From an archaeon (GTDB lineage Archaea > Thermoproteota > Nitrososphaeria > Nitrososphaerales > JACAEJ01): a DNA stretch of 64,000 bases. The translations under genes and the position numbers were made by a program. The notes below the pieces were generated by a model, which was not told the DNA's origin, did not search any database, and saw only the letters and a program-made list of their open reading frames with translations. This document shows, in pieces, positions 32,968 through 42,009 of this stretch. The stretch lies in NCBI GenBank assembly GCA_024256265.1, contig JACGUK010000002.1, positions 1 to 64,000 of the forward strand. Reading direction: 5' to 3'. The stretch's first letter is position 1, and each line of letters begins with the position of its first letter.

Positions 32968-33924
32968 TTAACTGAATAATTCTGGATGAATATACTCAGC
33001 AAGCGTTTCTAAGGCATCGACTATTCTTGGGCCAGGCCTTGTAAGGGAACTTTCTTCAATTTCAAATATCTTATTGTTTTTCACAGCGGATATGCCGTCC
33101 CAACCTTCCCGTCCTCTAATAAGATCTGGCGTAAGTCCACAAGACTCTGCCATTGCTCCCTTACTGATAAATATTACTTCAGGATCGGCTTTCATTACTT
33201 GTTCATCAGATGTGGTTGGATGTTGAATAGGAGAATCTGCAAAAACATTGTTTCCTCCTGCCATGTAAATCAATTCATTAACCAATGATGTCGATCCGAA
33301 GCTCCGATATCCCTTTGCGCTAAAGTAATATTCAATATATACACGTGGTCTTTCCTCTATTGTTAAGTTCTGTGTTTTATCAGTAATCTCTTTAATTCTC
33401 TTATTCATGTCATTTACAAGTGTTTCTGCTACCTCCTCTTGCCCAGTAAAATTTCCAACCAAAATAATATTTGAGAGTATGCTTGAGACACCCTCCTCAT
33501 AGTTGCGAGCCGCAACACCCCAGCCAAGTTCCTCAAGTTTATCAACAAAGCTCCGTTGAACTCCTCCTGTCGCTAAAATTAAATCTGGATTTAATTCTGC
33601 AATTTTCTCAATATTAGGGTTGGAGAAACTCCCTACCTTTGTTATATTCTCGGTCTCTTCAGGATAGTCGGAGTACGTATCTACGCCAACGACCTTCTCT
33701 CCAAGACCTAAAGCAAATAGAATCTCCGTTGCGCCTGGCGATATAGAGACTATCTTTTCTGGGGAGTAATCAGTCGTTGTAACATTTCCACGTAGAAGTA
33801 TCACAAATGGAATTGGTGGAGACGGTTCGTGTGGCAATGATTGCCATATAGCTACTCCTGTTATTCCAGCAATTATGATCAATATTACAGCGATAGCTAC
33901 GATCTTCTGTTTCATGCTCATCAT
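32968..33924 (-). CDS. btuF: Corrinoid-binding lipoprotein-like protein (BtuF family)
   Basis: 318 residues. The N-terminal helix (about 4-27) is a membrane anchor or signal without a lipobox Cys. The rest is a class III solute-binding protein: PEKIVSISPGATEILFALGLGEKVVGVDTYSDYPEE, then GSFSNPNIEKIAELNPDLILATGG, and late EVIFISKGAM. It would hand corrinoid to BtuC. Start choice is among ATG 33924, 33921 and 33915; AAAGGATGATG upstream gives the best spacing to 33915. A 19-bp palindrome lies just upstream. Confidence 0.9.
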   Translation of the reverse strand: MMSMKQKIVAIAVILIIIAGITGVAIWQSLPHEPSPPIPFVILLRGNVTTTDYSPEKIVSISPGATEILFALGLGEKVVGVDTYSDYPEETENITKVGSFSNPNIEKIAELNPDLILATGGVQRSFVDKLEELGWGVAARNYEEGVSSILSNIILVGNFTGQEEVAETLVNDMNKRIKEITDKTQNLTIEERPRVYIEYYFSAKGYRSFGSTSLVNELIYMAGGNNVFADSPIQHPTTSDEQVMKADPEVIFISKGAMAESCGLTPDLIRGREGWDGISAVKNNKIFEIEESSLTRPGPRIVDALETLAEYIHPELFS

Positions 33925-33933
33925 CCTTTTATA

Positions 33934-33952
33934 TGGTTGGATAATCCAACCA
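33934..33952. promoter_or_regulatory. 19-bp palindrome at the btuF promoter, probable operator
   Basis: TGGTTGGATAATCCAACCA is a perfect inverted repeat with 9-bp arms around a single central base. It sits 10 bases from the most upstream btuF start and directly next to an AT-rich TATA-like run (TTTAATAATTAAA on the minus strand). This is where a bound regulator would block transcription of the corrinoid operon. The same region also lies upstream of the divergent HTH/ATP-cone gene. Confidence 0.7.
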
Positions 33953-34090
33953 TTTAATTATTAAAGTTTTCGGCTTTCTAAACATCACATAAAGGGCAAA
34001 TAACTATTGTAACTATTACTATCAAATTACAATTGAGCAGAAATAACTTTCATAACACTAAAATACTTTCTTAGAAATAACCTCTTAAGC

Positions 34091-36184
34091 ATGGAAACTG
34101 TATCAAGAAGAGTGAAGGGCATATATTCTGTTATAGCTTCTCCTAATAGATTAGAGATTCTAAGGATTCTGAATGCTAAAGGACCTTTAAGCTACTCTGA
34201 CCTTAAAACCCTTGCTGGCTTCAAGTCTAAGAAAGAGTCAGGGAAGTTTGCCTACCATCTAAGAAAGCTTGTGAAGCAAGCACTAGTTTCTTTGAACAGG
34301 GGTGAGAGGAAGTACGCTATATCAAGCTTAGGTAGGTTACTACTAAATCTAACAAGGCAGATAGAGGAGCAATCTATGCTAGAGAGTGGCAAGTTCTATG
34401 TGAGGACATCGAGGCAGACTATAGAAGAATTTAACCCAGATAAAATCCTTCAATCTCTCATAAGAGAGGCTGGGATGCCTGTAGAGCTAGCCCAAAGGAT
34501 AACCAATGAGATAGAGGCAAGGATATCAAAATTTCAGGCAACTTATCTAACAGCCCCTTTGATAAGAGAGATAGTGAATGTGTTACTCATAGAGCATGGC
34601 TATGAAGAGTATAGGCACAAATTGACTCGATTGGGCTTGCCAGTATTTGATGTAACAGAATTGATGAATAAGGCTAGCAGAGCAAGAGAAGGATTGGATG
34701 TAGTTTTAGGGCAGACGGCTAAATCAGTCTTTTCAGAGTATCTGCTTCTTACTCAACTTCCTAGGGATGTATCTGATGCTCATCTATTTGGAGACATTCA
34801 TCTATCTGACATAGGTTGCTGGGGCTTGATGCCCGATGCTCTTTTCATGGACCTCTCATCACTAAATAACAATGGCATTAAACTAGGAAAATTATCCACA
34901 ATGCCAAGGTTGGGTCCTCCTAATAACATTGAAGAAGCTATGAACGAGTTGATAATCCTGACCTCTTTTTTGAGCTTAGAGGTAGCGTCTGAAATTGCCT
35001 ATGAGAATTTCTTAAATTATATAGGAGAGTACTCTAAAGGGAAGAGCCATAAAGAGCTTAAAGAAGCTATTCTAAGAGCTCTTTTTTTAATTTCTTCAAC
35101 CTTAACCATTTCATATAACAAACCTAAGATAGCGATACACATCGATCCTTACTCTAGCAATTTAGAAGCAGAACTGAACTATGCAATCATGCTCGCTACC
35201 CTTGACGCCTACAAAGATTACTCTGATAGTATCCCATTGCCACAGATTGGATTGGTTGTCCTTTTGGATAAAGGTTCAGATAGCGAGTTGATAAAGCGTG
35301 TAGCATCCATCGTAAATTCAGGTGGGTGTATTTCAATATCAACTCAGCATGATTTAATTCGATCTTACAGTGGTTTGAAGAAGAGCCCTTCAGCTACCGA
35401 ACATCAAATCAACAGCATCAGCTTAATTCACTCTTTATCTTTAAACCTTCCAAGGCTTTCTTACGAGTCAAATAGGGATGAGACGTACTTTAGGGCGAAG
35501 ATGGCCATGCTTCTTCAACTATCTATAAGTGCTCTAGCTAAAAGAAGAAAGATAGTTGGGGAAGTGATTAACAAGGGACTGTTACCGATATTGGCACAAA
35601 ATCAGAATATTATATCTATCGATTATATGCCTGCTATAATTAACCTTGTAGGATTAAATGAGTCCATAATGAATTTGACTGATGAAAAGACTACACAGCA
35701 AGAAAAGAAGGCAATAACTGAAAAGGTTATAGGGACTGCCATAAAATTTGCAGATGAAAAGGCTAGGAAACTTGAAGAGAAGACGGGCATAGCTATCTTA
35801 CAGAGTGATAGCGCAGAACGTTTCTATAATTTAGATTTGGAGAAGTATGGCAAGTCTATTGTGATCACAAAGGATGGAAAGAACGCCTATTCACAAATTC
35901 CATATATTCAAGATACAGATCTTTACAATGAGAATCTAATCAACGAATTGAGTTACCTATCTAGGAACTTGAATGGTGGCTTTTCGACTATTATAAATAT
36001 TCCGACCAAGGCAAGTGCAGATTTTGTTGAAAAAACGATTTTAGAAGCAATAGGTAGGCTTGATCATTTTAAGTTTAACAAGAAGATTACTATATGTAAG
36101 AATTGTGGAGCTAAATTCTCGATAGAAGTTGAGAGGTGCAAGGTCTGTAAGTCTACAGCTTTGGCTCATTACTCTACAGCATAA
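34091..36184 (+). CDS. HTH/ATP-cone/NrdD-like protein lacking the glycyl-radical end; possible RNR regulator
   Basis: 697 residues. Residues about 1-80 are a winged helix of the ArsR type (SPNRLEILRILNAKGPLSYSDL). Residues about 98-190 are an ATP-cone (FYVRTSRQTIEEFNPDKILQSL...HGYEEYRHKLTRLG). Residues about 200-670 follow the anaerobic ribonucleotide reductase NrdD fold (DAHLFGDIHLSDIGCWG). The end is a four-Cys zinc ribbon (ICKNCGAKF...ERCKVCKS), but the RV-x-GY glycyl-radical loop that should follow is missing. It is thus unlikely to be an active class III reductase. The DNA-binding domain and ATP-cone suggest a nucleotide-sensing repressor, analogous to NrdR. Divergent from btuF and followed by nrdJ. 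Confidence 0.7.
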   Translation: METVSRRVKGIYSVIASPNRLEILRILNAKGPLSYSDLKTLAGFKSKKESGKFAYHLRKLVKQALVSLNRGERKYAISSLGRLLLNLTRQIEEQSMLESGKFYVRTSRQTIEEFNPDKILQSLIREAGMPVELAQRITNEIEARISKFQATYLTAPLIREIVNVLLIEHGYEEYRHKLTRLGLPVFDVTELMNKASRAREGLDVVLGQTAKSVFSEYLLLTQLPRDVSDAHLFGDIHLSDIGCWGLMPDALFMDLSSLNNNGIKLGKLSTMPRLGPPNNIEEAMNELIILTSFLSLEVASEIAYENFLNYIGEYSKGKSHKELKEAILRALFLISSTLTISYNKPKIAIHIDPYSSNLEAELNYAIMLATLDAYKDYSDSIPLPQIGLVVLLDKGSDSELIKRVASIVNSGGCISISTQHDLIRSYSGLKKSPSATEHQINSISLIHSLSLNLPRLSYESNRDETYFRAKMAMLLQLSISALAKRRKIVGEVINKGLLPILAQNQNIISIDYMPAIINLVGLNESIMNLTDEKTTQQEKKAITEKVIGTAIKFADEKARKLEEKTGIAILQSDSAERFYNLDLEKYGKSIVITKDGKNAYSQIPYIQDTDLYNENLINELSYLSRNLNGGFSTIINIPTKASADFVEKTILEAIGRLDHFKFNKKITICKNCGAKFSIEVERCKVCKSTALAHYSTA

Positions 36185-36199
36185 TTACAGTTTTGTAAT
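36184..36199. promoter_or_regulatory. Inverted repeat ATTACA-N4-TGTAAT after the NrdD-like gene
   Basis: ATTACA (36184-36189) and TGTAAT (36194-36199) form a short palindrome at the stop of the NrdD-like gene, about 180 bases before nrdJ. A related pair, ATTGTAA and TTACAAT (34006-34012 and 34027-34033), lies before that gene. They may be operator half-sites or, for this copy, a terminator hairpin. Confidence 0.35.
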
Positions 36200-36376
36200 A
36201 TTGAGTCAAATAAAGAATGAGTTATAGTTTCAAGTCAAATCAATTTTACTAAATCCTTTCATTGAAGGCATTTAAGAGGAAAAATGGATTAGATACGAAA
36301 TTTTAGTCAATATATTAGCCATGTTAGATTTTTAAATAATTGATCAAAATATTATCTGCGCATCAGTGGGATTTTA

Positions 36377-38593
36377 ATGGTTCTTACTACGGAAAAAGAA
36401 GTTATTGAATGTAAGCTCTCACCCAACGCTTTAAAGGTATTAGAGAAGAGGTACTTAAGAAAAGACGAGAAAAATGAGGTTATAGAGACCCCTGAGCAGA
36501 TGTTCCGCAGAGTTGCTAAGACTATAGCAAAGGTAGATGCTCTATACGATCCAAATGCAGATGTCAAAAAGACTGAAGAAGAATTCTATAAAGTTATGAC
36601 CAGTTTAGAGTTTTTACCCAATTCACCAACTTTGATGAACGCTGGAACTGAATTAGGTCAGCTTTCTGCATGCTTCGTACTACCTGTAGAGGATTCTATA
36701 GATAGCATATTCGATGCCGTCAAGGCTACTGCTCTTATTCATAAATCTGGCGGTGGTACTGGTTTTTCTTTCTCTAAAATAAGACCAAAGAACGATGCAG
36801 TAAGGTCTACAGGTGGTATAGCTTCAGGTCCTGTTTCATTCATGAAGGTATTTGATATAGCAACTGAAGTAATAAAGCAAGGAGGAAGGAGAAGAGGAGC
36901 AAATATGGGCATATTGAGGGTAAATCATCCAGACATACTCGAATTCATAACAGCGAAAGAGGAGAGCAGTGCCTTCAATAACTTCAACATTTCGGTGGCT
37001 ATCACAGATAGATTCATGAAAGCTTTAGAGAGAGATGAAGATTATGATTTGATAAACCCGCGTACGAATGAAGTTATGAAAAAGTTGCCAGCCAAAGATG
37101 TATTTGAATTGATAGTGAGTATGGCTTGGAAGAACGGTGAACCTGGAATAATATTCTTAGATAGAATCAATGAATTCAATCCTACTCCTAATATTGGGGA
37201 GATAGAGAGCACAAATCCATGTGGTGAGCAGCCATTATTGCCTTATGAATCTTGTAATCTAGGCTCCATTAACTTGTCAAAGATGGTCGAAGATGGTAAA
37301 TTAGATTGTGATAAATTGATAAGAACAGTTAGAATAGCCATTCATTTTCTTGACAATGTAATAGATGTTAACAAGTATTCTTTACCTCAGATAGAGATCA
37401 TGACAAAAGCCAACAGAAAGATAGGGCTAGGAGTAATGGGCTTTGCAGATATGCTCATAAAGCTTGGTATAACATATGATTCTGAAGAAGCTATAAATCT
37501 TGCTGAGAAAGTTATGAAGATCATCCAAGAAGAATCAAGGAAAATATCATCTGAGCTTGCAGAAGCAAGAGGGTGCTTCCCGAATTTCAAGGGGAGCATT
37601 TATGATGTTCAAGGAGGGATAAAATCAAGAAATGCCTCTTTAACAACCATAGCTCCGACAGGCACAATTTCTATAATAGCTGGTTGTTCTAGCGGCATAG
37701 AGCCTCTCTACGCAATATGCTACACTCGTAACGTCCTTGATGGCCAGAGGCTTATCGAGACAAACCCATTATTTGAGAGAATAGCCAAGGAGGAAGGTTT
37801 CTATAGCGAAGAGTTGATGAGGGAGATAGCCGAAAAAGGATCGTTGAGAGGGATTAATGGTATACCTGAGCATATTAAAAAAATCTTCGTTACAGCCCAT
37901 GATATAGCCCCTGAATGGCACATAAAGATGCAGGCAGCCTTTCAAAAATATACAGATAATGCAGTATCTAAGACTGTCAACTTCCCTAATAGCGCTAAAG
38001 TTGATGATATAAGAAGAGTTTACATGCTAGCTTACAAATTGGGATGTAAAGGTGTTACTGTTTATAGAGATGCCAGCAGGGAAGAGCAAGTCCTAGAGAC
38101 GGAGAAGACTGAAATGGAGAGGAGATCTCAGAAGACAAAAAAGCTAACTCCAGAGAAGGCTTACGGAGTGCGTTTAAGAAAGAGGACAGGATGCGGGAAC
38201 ATTTACACAAAGGTCTTCAACAATGAACATAACGAACCTATTGAAATCTTCATCACTTTGGGCAAAGCAGGGGGTTGTGCTGCTGCCTTCACTGAGGGAT
38301 TAGCCAGAGCTTGCTCATTGGCTTTAAAGTATGGTGTGACTCTAAAGGAGTTGGAGGATGAGCTCATGGGGATAAGTTGCCATAAGCAAGAAGGCATTGG
38401 TCAAAATAGAGTGCTTTCATGCATAGATGCTGTAGCCAAGTCTATAGAAGAGATGTTCGAGCAGAAGGATGTTCAAAAAATCAGCGATAAGAAATCTAAT
38501 AGTCTAGGTGCATGCCCAGTGTGTGGAAGTCAAGTGATATATGTTGAAGGTTGCTTAAGATGTGTATCCTGTAACTTCTCACAATGTGAATAA
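36377..38593 (+). CDS. nrdJ: Adenosylcobalamin-dependent ribonucleotide reductase (class II)
   Basis: 738 residues. ETPEQMFRRVAKTIA starts the R1-like part; LPNSPTLMNAGTELGQLSACFVLPVEDS holds the first redox Cys; KSGGGTGFSFSKIRPKND and STNPCGEQPLLPYESCNLGSINL hold the active-site Asn/Cys/Glu; APTGTISIIAGCSSGIEP and YTDNAVSKTVNFPN complete the barrel. The C-terminus has a NrdJ-type TSCPx-like domain with CPVCGSQV and a final Cys ribbon. It makes dNDPs or dNTPs using B12, which explains its position beside the corrinoid operon. No ATP-cone is present in this protein; one sits in the gene before it. Confidence 0.95.
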   Translation: MVLTTEKEVIECKLSPNALKVLEKRYLRKDEKNEVIETPEQMFRRVAKTIAKVDALYDPNADVKKTEEEFYKVMTSLEFLPNSPTLMNAGTELGQLSACFVLPVEDSIDSIFDAVKATALIHKSGGGTGFSFSKIRPKNDAVRSTGGIASGPVSFMKVFDIATEVIKQGGRRRGANMGILRVNHPDILEFITAKEESSAFNNFNISVAITDRFMKALERDEDYDLINPRTNEVMKKLPAKDVFELIVSMAWKNGEPGIIFLDRINEFNPTPNIGEIESTNPCGEQPLLPYESCNLGSINLSKMVEDGKLDCDKLIRTVRIAIHFLDNVIDVNKYSLPQIEIMTKANRKIGLGVMGFADMLIKLGITYDSEEAINLAEKVMKIIQEESRKISSELAEARGCFPNFKGSIYDVQGGIKSRNASLTTIAPTGTISIIAGCSSGIEPLYAICYTRNVLDGQRLIETNPLFERIAKEEGFYSEELMREIAEKGSLRGINGIPEHIKKIFVTAHDIAPEWHIKMQAAFQKYTDNAVSKTVNFPNSAKVDDIRRVYMLAYKLGCKGVTVYRDASREEQVLETEKTEMERRSQKTKKLTPEKAYGVRLRKRTGCGNIYTKVFNNEHNEPIEIFITLGKAGGCAAAFTEGLARACSLALKYGVTLKELEDELMGISCHKQEGIGQNRVLSCIDAVAKSIEEMFEQKDVQKISDKKSNSLGACPVCGSQVIYVEGCLRCVSCNFSQCE

Positions 38594-38597
38594 GCAT

Positions 38598-39539
38598 TCA
38601 CAATAGAGTGTAAGGATCAGGATTAAGGATAGATGCCAATAAAGCAGCTCTTATGATCTTTCCAAAATATATTTGAAGGAAATATTTTGCATTTGGCATT
38701 TTATCAACTTCAGGCTTTATCTCCCCCACTCTAGGGAGAGGGTGCATAACTATACAATCTTCTTTTCCACTTTTAAGCAAATTAGCATCTATTACATAAG
38801 AACCTTTAACCTTTTCATATTCATGAGGATCAGGGAATCTTTCTCTTTGAATTCTAGTGACGTATATAACATCTAAATCTCCTATTATCTCTTTTATATC
38901 TTCATGCTCTGAAAACTTGATTTTATCGCTAATACCAAATAGAGCCTCCTCTCTAACTTTTAATTGTGGAGGAGATACTAAAAATATCCTAGGGCGATAA
39001 TTTGATAATCCATAGATAAGAGAGTAAACAGTTCTTCCATACTTTAAATCTCCAACTATGGCTATATTTAATCCATCTATCCTTCTCTTTACCTTCATTA
39101 TTGTGTAAAGGTCAAGCATGGCTTGAGTTGGGTGCTCCTCAGTACCACTACCAGCATTTATCACTGGCTTTGAAGCAACTTCTGCCGCAAAGCGGTTAGC
39201 GCCTTCCATAGGGTGCCTTAGCACTATGGCATCTACATAACTTTCAACAGTCTTTACAGTATCGGCAAGGTTCTCGCCCTTCTCAACAGACGACATGCTA
39301 GGGTGCGCAAACCCCAGAACACTACCCCCTATGGATAGCATGGCAGCCTCAAAGCTTAATCTAGTTCTAGTGCTGGGTTCAAAGAACAAGAGTCCAAGAA
39401 TTCTGCCTTTGCCTAACTCTTTCTTTCTCTCATAATCAAGGGCATCAATCTTATCAACCATAGAGAATAGATATTCAAGCTCAGGACGAGAGAATTCCTT
39501 TATTGAAATTATATCTCGATTAAAGAAGGGATTCTTCAT
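38598..39539 (-). CDS. pyrB: Aspartate carbamoyltransferase catalytic subunit
   Basis: 313 residues. FFEPSTRTRLSFEAAMLSIGGSVLGF is the carbamoyl-phosphate site (S-T-R-T-R), DAIVLRHPMEGA, NAGSGTEEHPTQAMLDLYTI and VMHPLPRVGEI are the other substrate blocks. It catalyses the first committed pyrimidine step. The pyrI regulatory subunit is 1.2 kb away on the opposite strand instead of directly downstream. Convergent with nrdJ, with four bases between stops. Confidence 0.96.
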   Translation of the reverse strand: MKNPFFNRDIISIKEFSRPELEYLFSMVDKIDALDYERKKELGKGRILGLLFFEPSTRTRLSFEAAMLSIGGSVLGFAHPSMSSVEKGENLADTVKTVESYVDAIVLRHPMEGANRFAAEVASKPVINAGSGTEEHPTQAMLDLYTIMKVKRRIDGLNIAIVGDLKYGRTVYSLIYGLSNYRPRIFLVSPPQLKVREEALFGISDKIKFSEHEDIKEIIGDLDVIYVTRIQRERFPDPHEYEKVKGSYVIDANLLKSGKEDCIVMHPLPRVGEIKPEVDKMPNAKYFLQIYFGKIIRAALLASILNPDPYTLL

Positions 39540-39602
39540 GGAATTTTTTTAACTTAATGAGAATATAAATATATTTAGATTTGGATAAACTCAAACGTAA
39601 TA

Positions 39603-39743
39603 ATGGCATACTCTTATAAAATTTACAGGTATGTCTGCCGAATTTGTGGTGCATTGATCGAAGACTCTCACCCTATTGTTTTTGTGCGTAAGATTGAATT
39701 ACATGAAAAGGAACATAAAAAAAGACCAGCTGGCGTTGCTTAA
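39603..39743 (+). CDS. Short zinc-finger protein (46 aa)
   Basis: ATG 39603 to TAA 39743. YVCRICGALIEDSHPIVF, then ELHEKEHKKRP, gives a C-x2-C and later His pair, a single C2H2-like finger. It uses the pyrB promoter gap and points away from pyrB. Small single-finger proteins are common in archaea; the partner is unknown. I call it because the Cys/His pattern is intact and codons look normal. Confidence 0.55.
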   Translation: MAYSYKIYRYVCRICGALIEDSHPIVFVRKIELHEKEHKKRPAGVA

Positions 39744-39754
39744 ATCAAGTCTAA

Positions 39755-40672
39755 TCAGCCACAAACTCCCTTAAGACTCATCTCCATTTGAATTATCTTC
39801 TTAATGTCATCATCAAATCTATCCATAGTGGTAATAGTAATATTATCAGTTGTAAATGCTCTATCAGAAATGATGATCTTGTACTCTACACCCTTTACAA
39901 ACCTCAGCTTTTCTATGCAATTTTGAAGATTTTTCATAGGTAATTCAATAATTAAAGGAAGCAAAGGAGTTGGGAAGCCTACTTGCAGAATCCCTACAAG
40001 ATCAAAACTTACTTCTCTTTTATACTCATTATTATTGTATGGGCGATGTATTAGAGAATCCCATATCTCCATCCCTGTTGTAGAGGATGAGCCCATGTAA
40101 CCCTTTTTGGTGAAAAACCCTAAATCCTTGATGTATGCATCTATTAAATCTATAGCAGACTTTTGCTCAATTGCTTTAGATTGAATGTAATCTCTTAGAT
40201 TTTTTCTGGATGCCTTCTCCAATGCATTTTCTAATTTCTTCTGATAAATGCCTTTTATGTAAGATAGGAAACAGTCGTAATGTGCTAACTTACCATACAT
40301 TTCTGTGAATCTATCTCCCAACTTTATAGGCATACTACAAAAATTGCATATAGCATCAATAAGAAAATCCTTATTCAGAATTGTCTGATCAGGTACTATG
40401 GATTTGCTTGTTTGGTAAACGATCTCAATCTTGGTTATAGAACCTTCACTACCTGTAATGAATCTCTTAAGAGCATAGCCATCAATGTTTGGGTTATAGA
40501 AGTAAACGTAGCCATCTGAACGAGGAAGAAAATCGAAGATGGCTATCCCATTCATATCTGTGAGACCACTATTGGCTGAGACATTCATGAGCATCATAGG
40601 TAAATCTGAGATAGGATTTCCATTTGGATCTTTAACAGATACTAGAAGACAGGCTGGCATATACTTCACCAT
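39755..40672 (-). CDS. Hypothetical protein with carboxypeptidase-regulatory-like domain and Cys/His site
   Basis: 305 residues, no signal peptide. Residues about 5-75 look like a CarboxypepD_reg/Ig-like beta sandwich (VSVKDPNGNPISDLPMMLMN...GLTDMNGIAIFDFLP). Residues about 108-135 carry CNFCSMPIKLGDRF and later KLAHYDCF, a possible zinc site. A helical linker and a mixed C-terminal part (about 215-300) follow. I do not recognise the full architecture. Divergent from pyrI. Confidence 0.6.
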   Translation of the reverse strand: MVKYMPACLLVSVKDPNGNPISDLPMMLMNVSANSGLTDMNGIAIFDFLPRSDGYVYFYNPNIDGYALKRFITGSEGSITKIEIVYQTSKSIVPDQTILNKDFLIDAICNFCSMPIKLGDRFTEMYGKLAHYDCFLSYIKGIYQKKLENALEKASRKNLRDYIQSKAIEQKSAIDLIDAYIKDLGFFTKKGYMGSSSTTGMEIWDSLIHRPYNNNEYKREVSFDLVGILQVGFPTPLLPLIIELPMKNLQNCIEKLRFVKGVEYKIIISDRAFTTDNITITTMDRFDDDIKKIIQMEMSLKGVCG

Positions 40673-40773
40673 AAAGAGAATTATCTTAAATTAACTAAAA
40701 TCAAGACATTTATTAAAGTTAAGCTATGATGAAACCTAAAGTATAATTAAAGCGATTATCTTTATTGATTCTT

Positions 40774-41226
40774 ATGAGTGAGGAGCAACTTGTCAGGAAG
40801 ATAAAAGAGGGTACTGTCCTTGATCATGTTGAGCAAGGAAGAGCTCTACAAGTCTTAAAAGCCTTGAATATAGATGGTAAGGATGGTAATATAGTAACAG
40901 TAGCCATGAATGTCTCAAGCAAAAAGCTTGGTAAGAAGGATATTATAAAGATCGAGAATAGGTTTCTGAAGCCTGAAGAGACGAATAGAATTGCTTTGAT
41001 AGCTCCTAGAGCAACAGTAAATCTGATAAGAAATTATCAAGTTGTAGAGAAGAGAAAGGTGGAGATCCCAGATACTTTTGTAGATGTGTTCAAGTGCCCA
41101 AATCCAACATGTATATCCAACTCTAACGAGCCTATATCACATATAATAGATGCTGTAAGAAAGAGCCCACCTCTTCTTAGATGCAGATACTGTGGCAGAT
41201 TACTCTCGCCGAATGAGGTAATTTAA
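40774..41226 (+). CDS. pyrI: Aspartate carbamoyltransferase regulatory subunit
   Basis: 150 residues from ATG 40774; an upstream in-frame TTG would add three residues. EEQLVRKIKEGTVLDHVEQGRALQVL is the nucleotide-binding N-domain and the end has CPNPTCISN...LRCRYCGRLL, the four-Cys zinc site that contacts PyrB. It makes the enzyme sensitive to CTP/ATP. It precedes the ATP synthase operon by 170 bases, in which I see only an AT-rich promoter region. Confidence 0.94.
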   Translation: MSEEQLVRKIKEGTVLDHVEQGRALQVLKALNIDGKDGNIVTVAMNVSSKKLGKKDIIKIENRFLKPEETNRIALIAPRATVNLIRNYQVVEKRKVEIPDTFVDVFKCPNPTCISNSNEPISHIIDAVRKSPPLLRCRYCGRLLSPNEVI

Positions 41227-41397
41227 AAAAATAAATGAATTTAGTGCGCTTAAGAGTGCCAAATGAAAGTTTAAATATCAATTTTTAACTGAATTTTTGA
41301 TATAAATTAAATTATCTTGAATCTTTTTATACGATAAAAATAAAAAGGCAAAGAATGCTACCCTTTATGGAGCGAACTTGCTTTAAGGTGTTAGAGC

Positions 41398-42009
41398 TTG
41401 AGTGTAACCGCTGTTGAGAACATTGTAAAGAAAGTCGTGGGTGAAGTTGGTGAAGAGGTTAAGGCAATGCTTGGAGATGGGTTGAATAGCTCATCGGAGA
41501 TATTAGAAGCAGCTAAGAAAGAGACTATGGTAGAAGTTGAAAAGATTCATGAATCAACGAAGAGACAAGCAGAGACTCTTAGGTTACGCATGTTAAGTAG
41601 CGCAGAATTGGTTGCTAGGAATAAGTCACTCGAATTCTTCGAACAGACGATAAACGAAATATTTCAAAAAGCTCTTGAGAAGCTGGGAAAAATTACATCA
41701 TCCAACGAGTATAAAGCATCTATTAAAAAGTTGCTGGAAGAAGGCATAGACGCTATAGCTAGTAAAGATCTGATAATATCCGCTAATAAAAAAGATAGCG
41801 AAATTCTTAAAGCAATCATAAAGGAAATAGCTGAGGAGAAAGGCTTGAATATGAAGTTAGATACTGAACCTATAGATTGTGTGGGAGGGGTTCAGGTAAG
41901 GAGCTTTGATGGTACTATATTTTACGATAACACTATAGAAGCAAGATTGGAAAGGTTTAAGCCTTTGCTTAGGAAAAATATTGCATTGCTCTTTATGGGT
42001 AAGGAGTGA
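41398..42009 (+). CDS. atpE: A-type ATP synthase subunit E
   Basis: 203 residues from TTG, with AAGGTG at proper distance. The first half is a long helix (VGEEVKAML...[21 protein letters not shown]) for the peripheral stalk, and the C-terminal half is the globular cap ([27 protein letters not shown]) characteristic of subunit E. Overlaps atpA by four bases. Subunits H, I, C and F are not found upstream. Confidence 0.92.
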   Translation: MSVTAVENIVKKVVGEVGEEVKAMLGDGLNSSSEILEAAKKETMVEVEKIHESTKRQAETLRLRMLSSAELVARNKSLEFFEQTINEIFQKALEKLGKITSSNEYKASIKKLLEEGIDAIASKDLIISANKKDSEILKAIIKEIAEEKGLNMKLDTEPIDCVGGVQVRSFDGTIFYDNTIEARLERFKPLLRKNIALLFMGKE

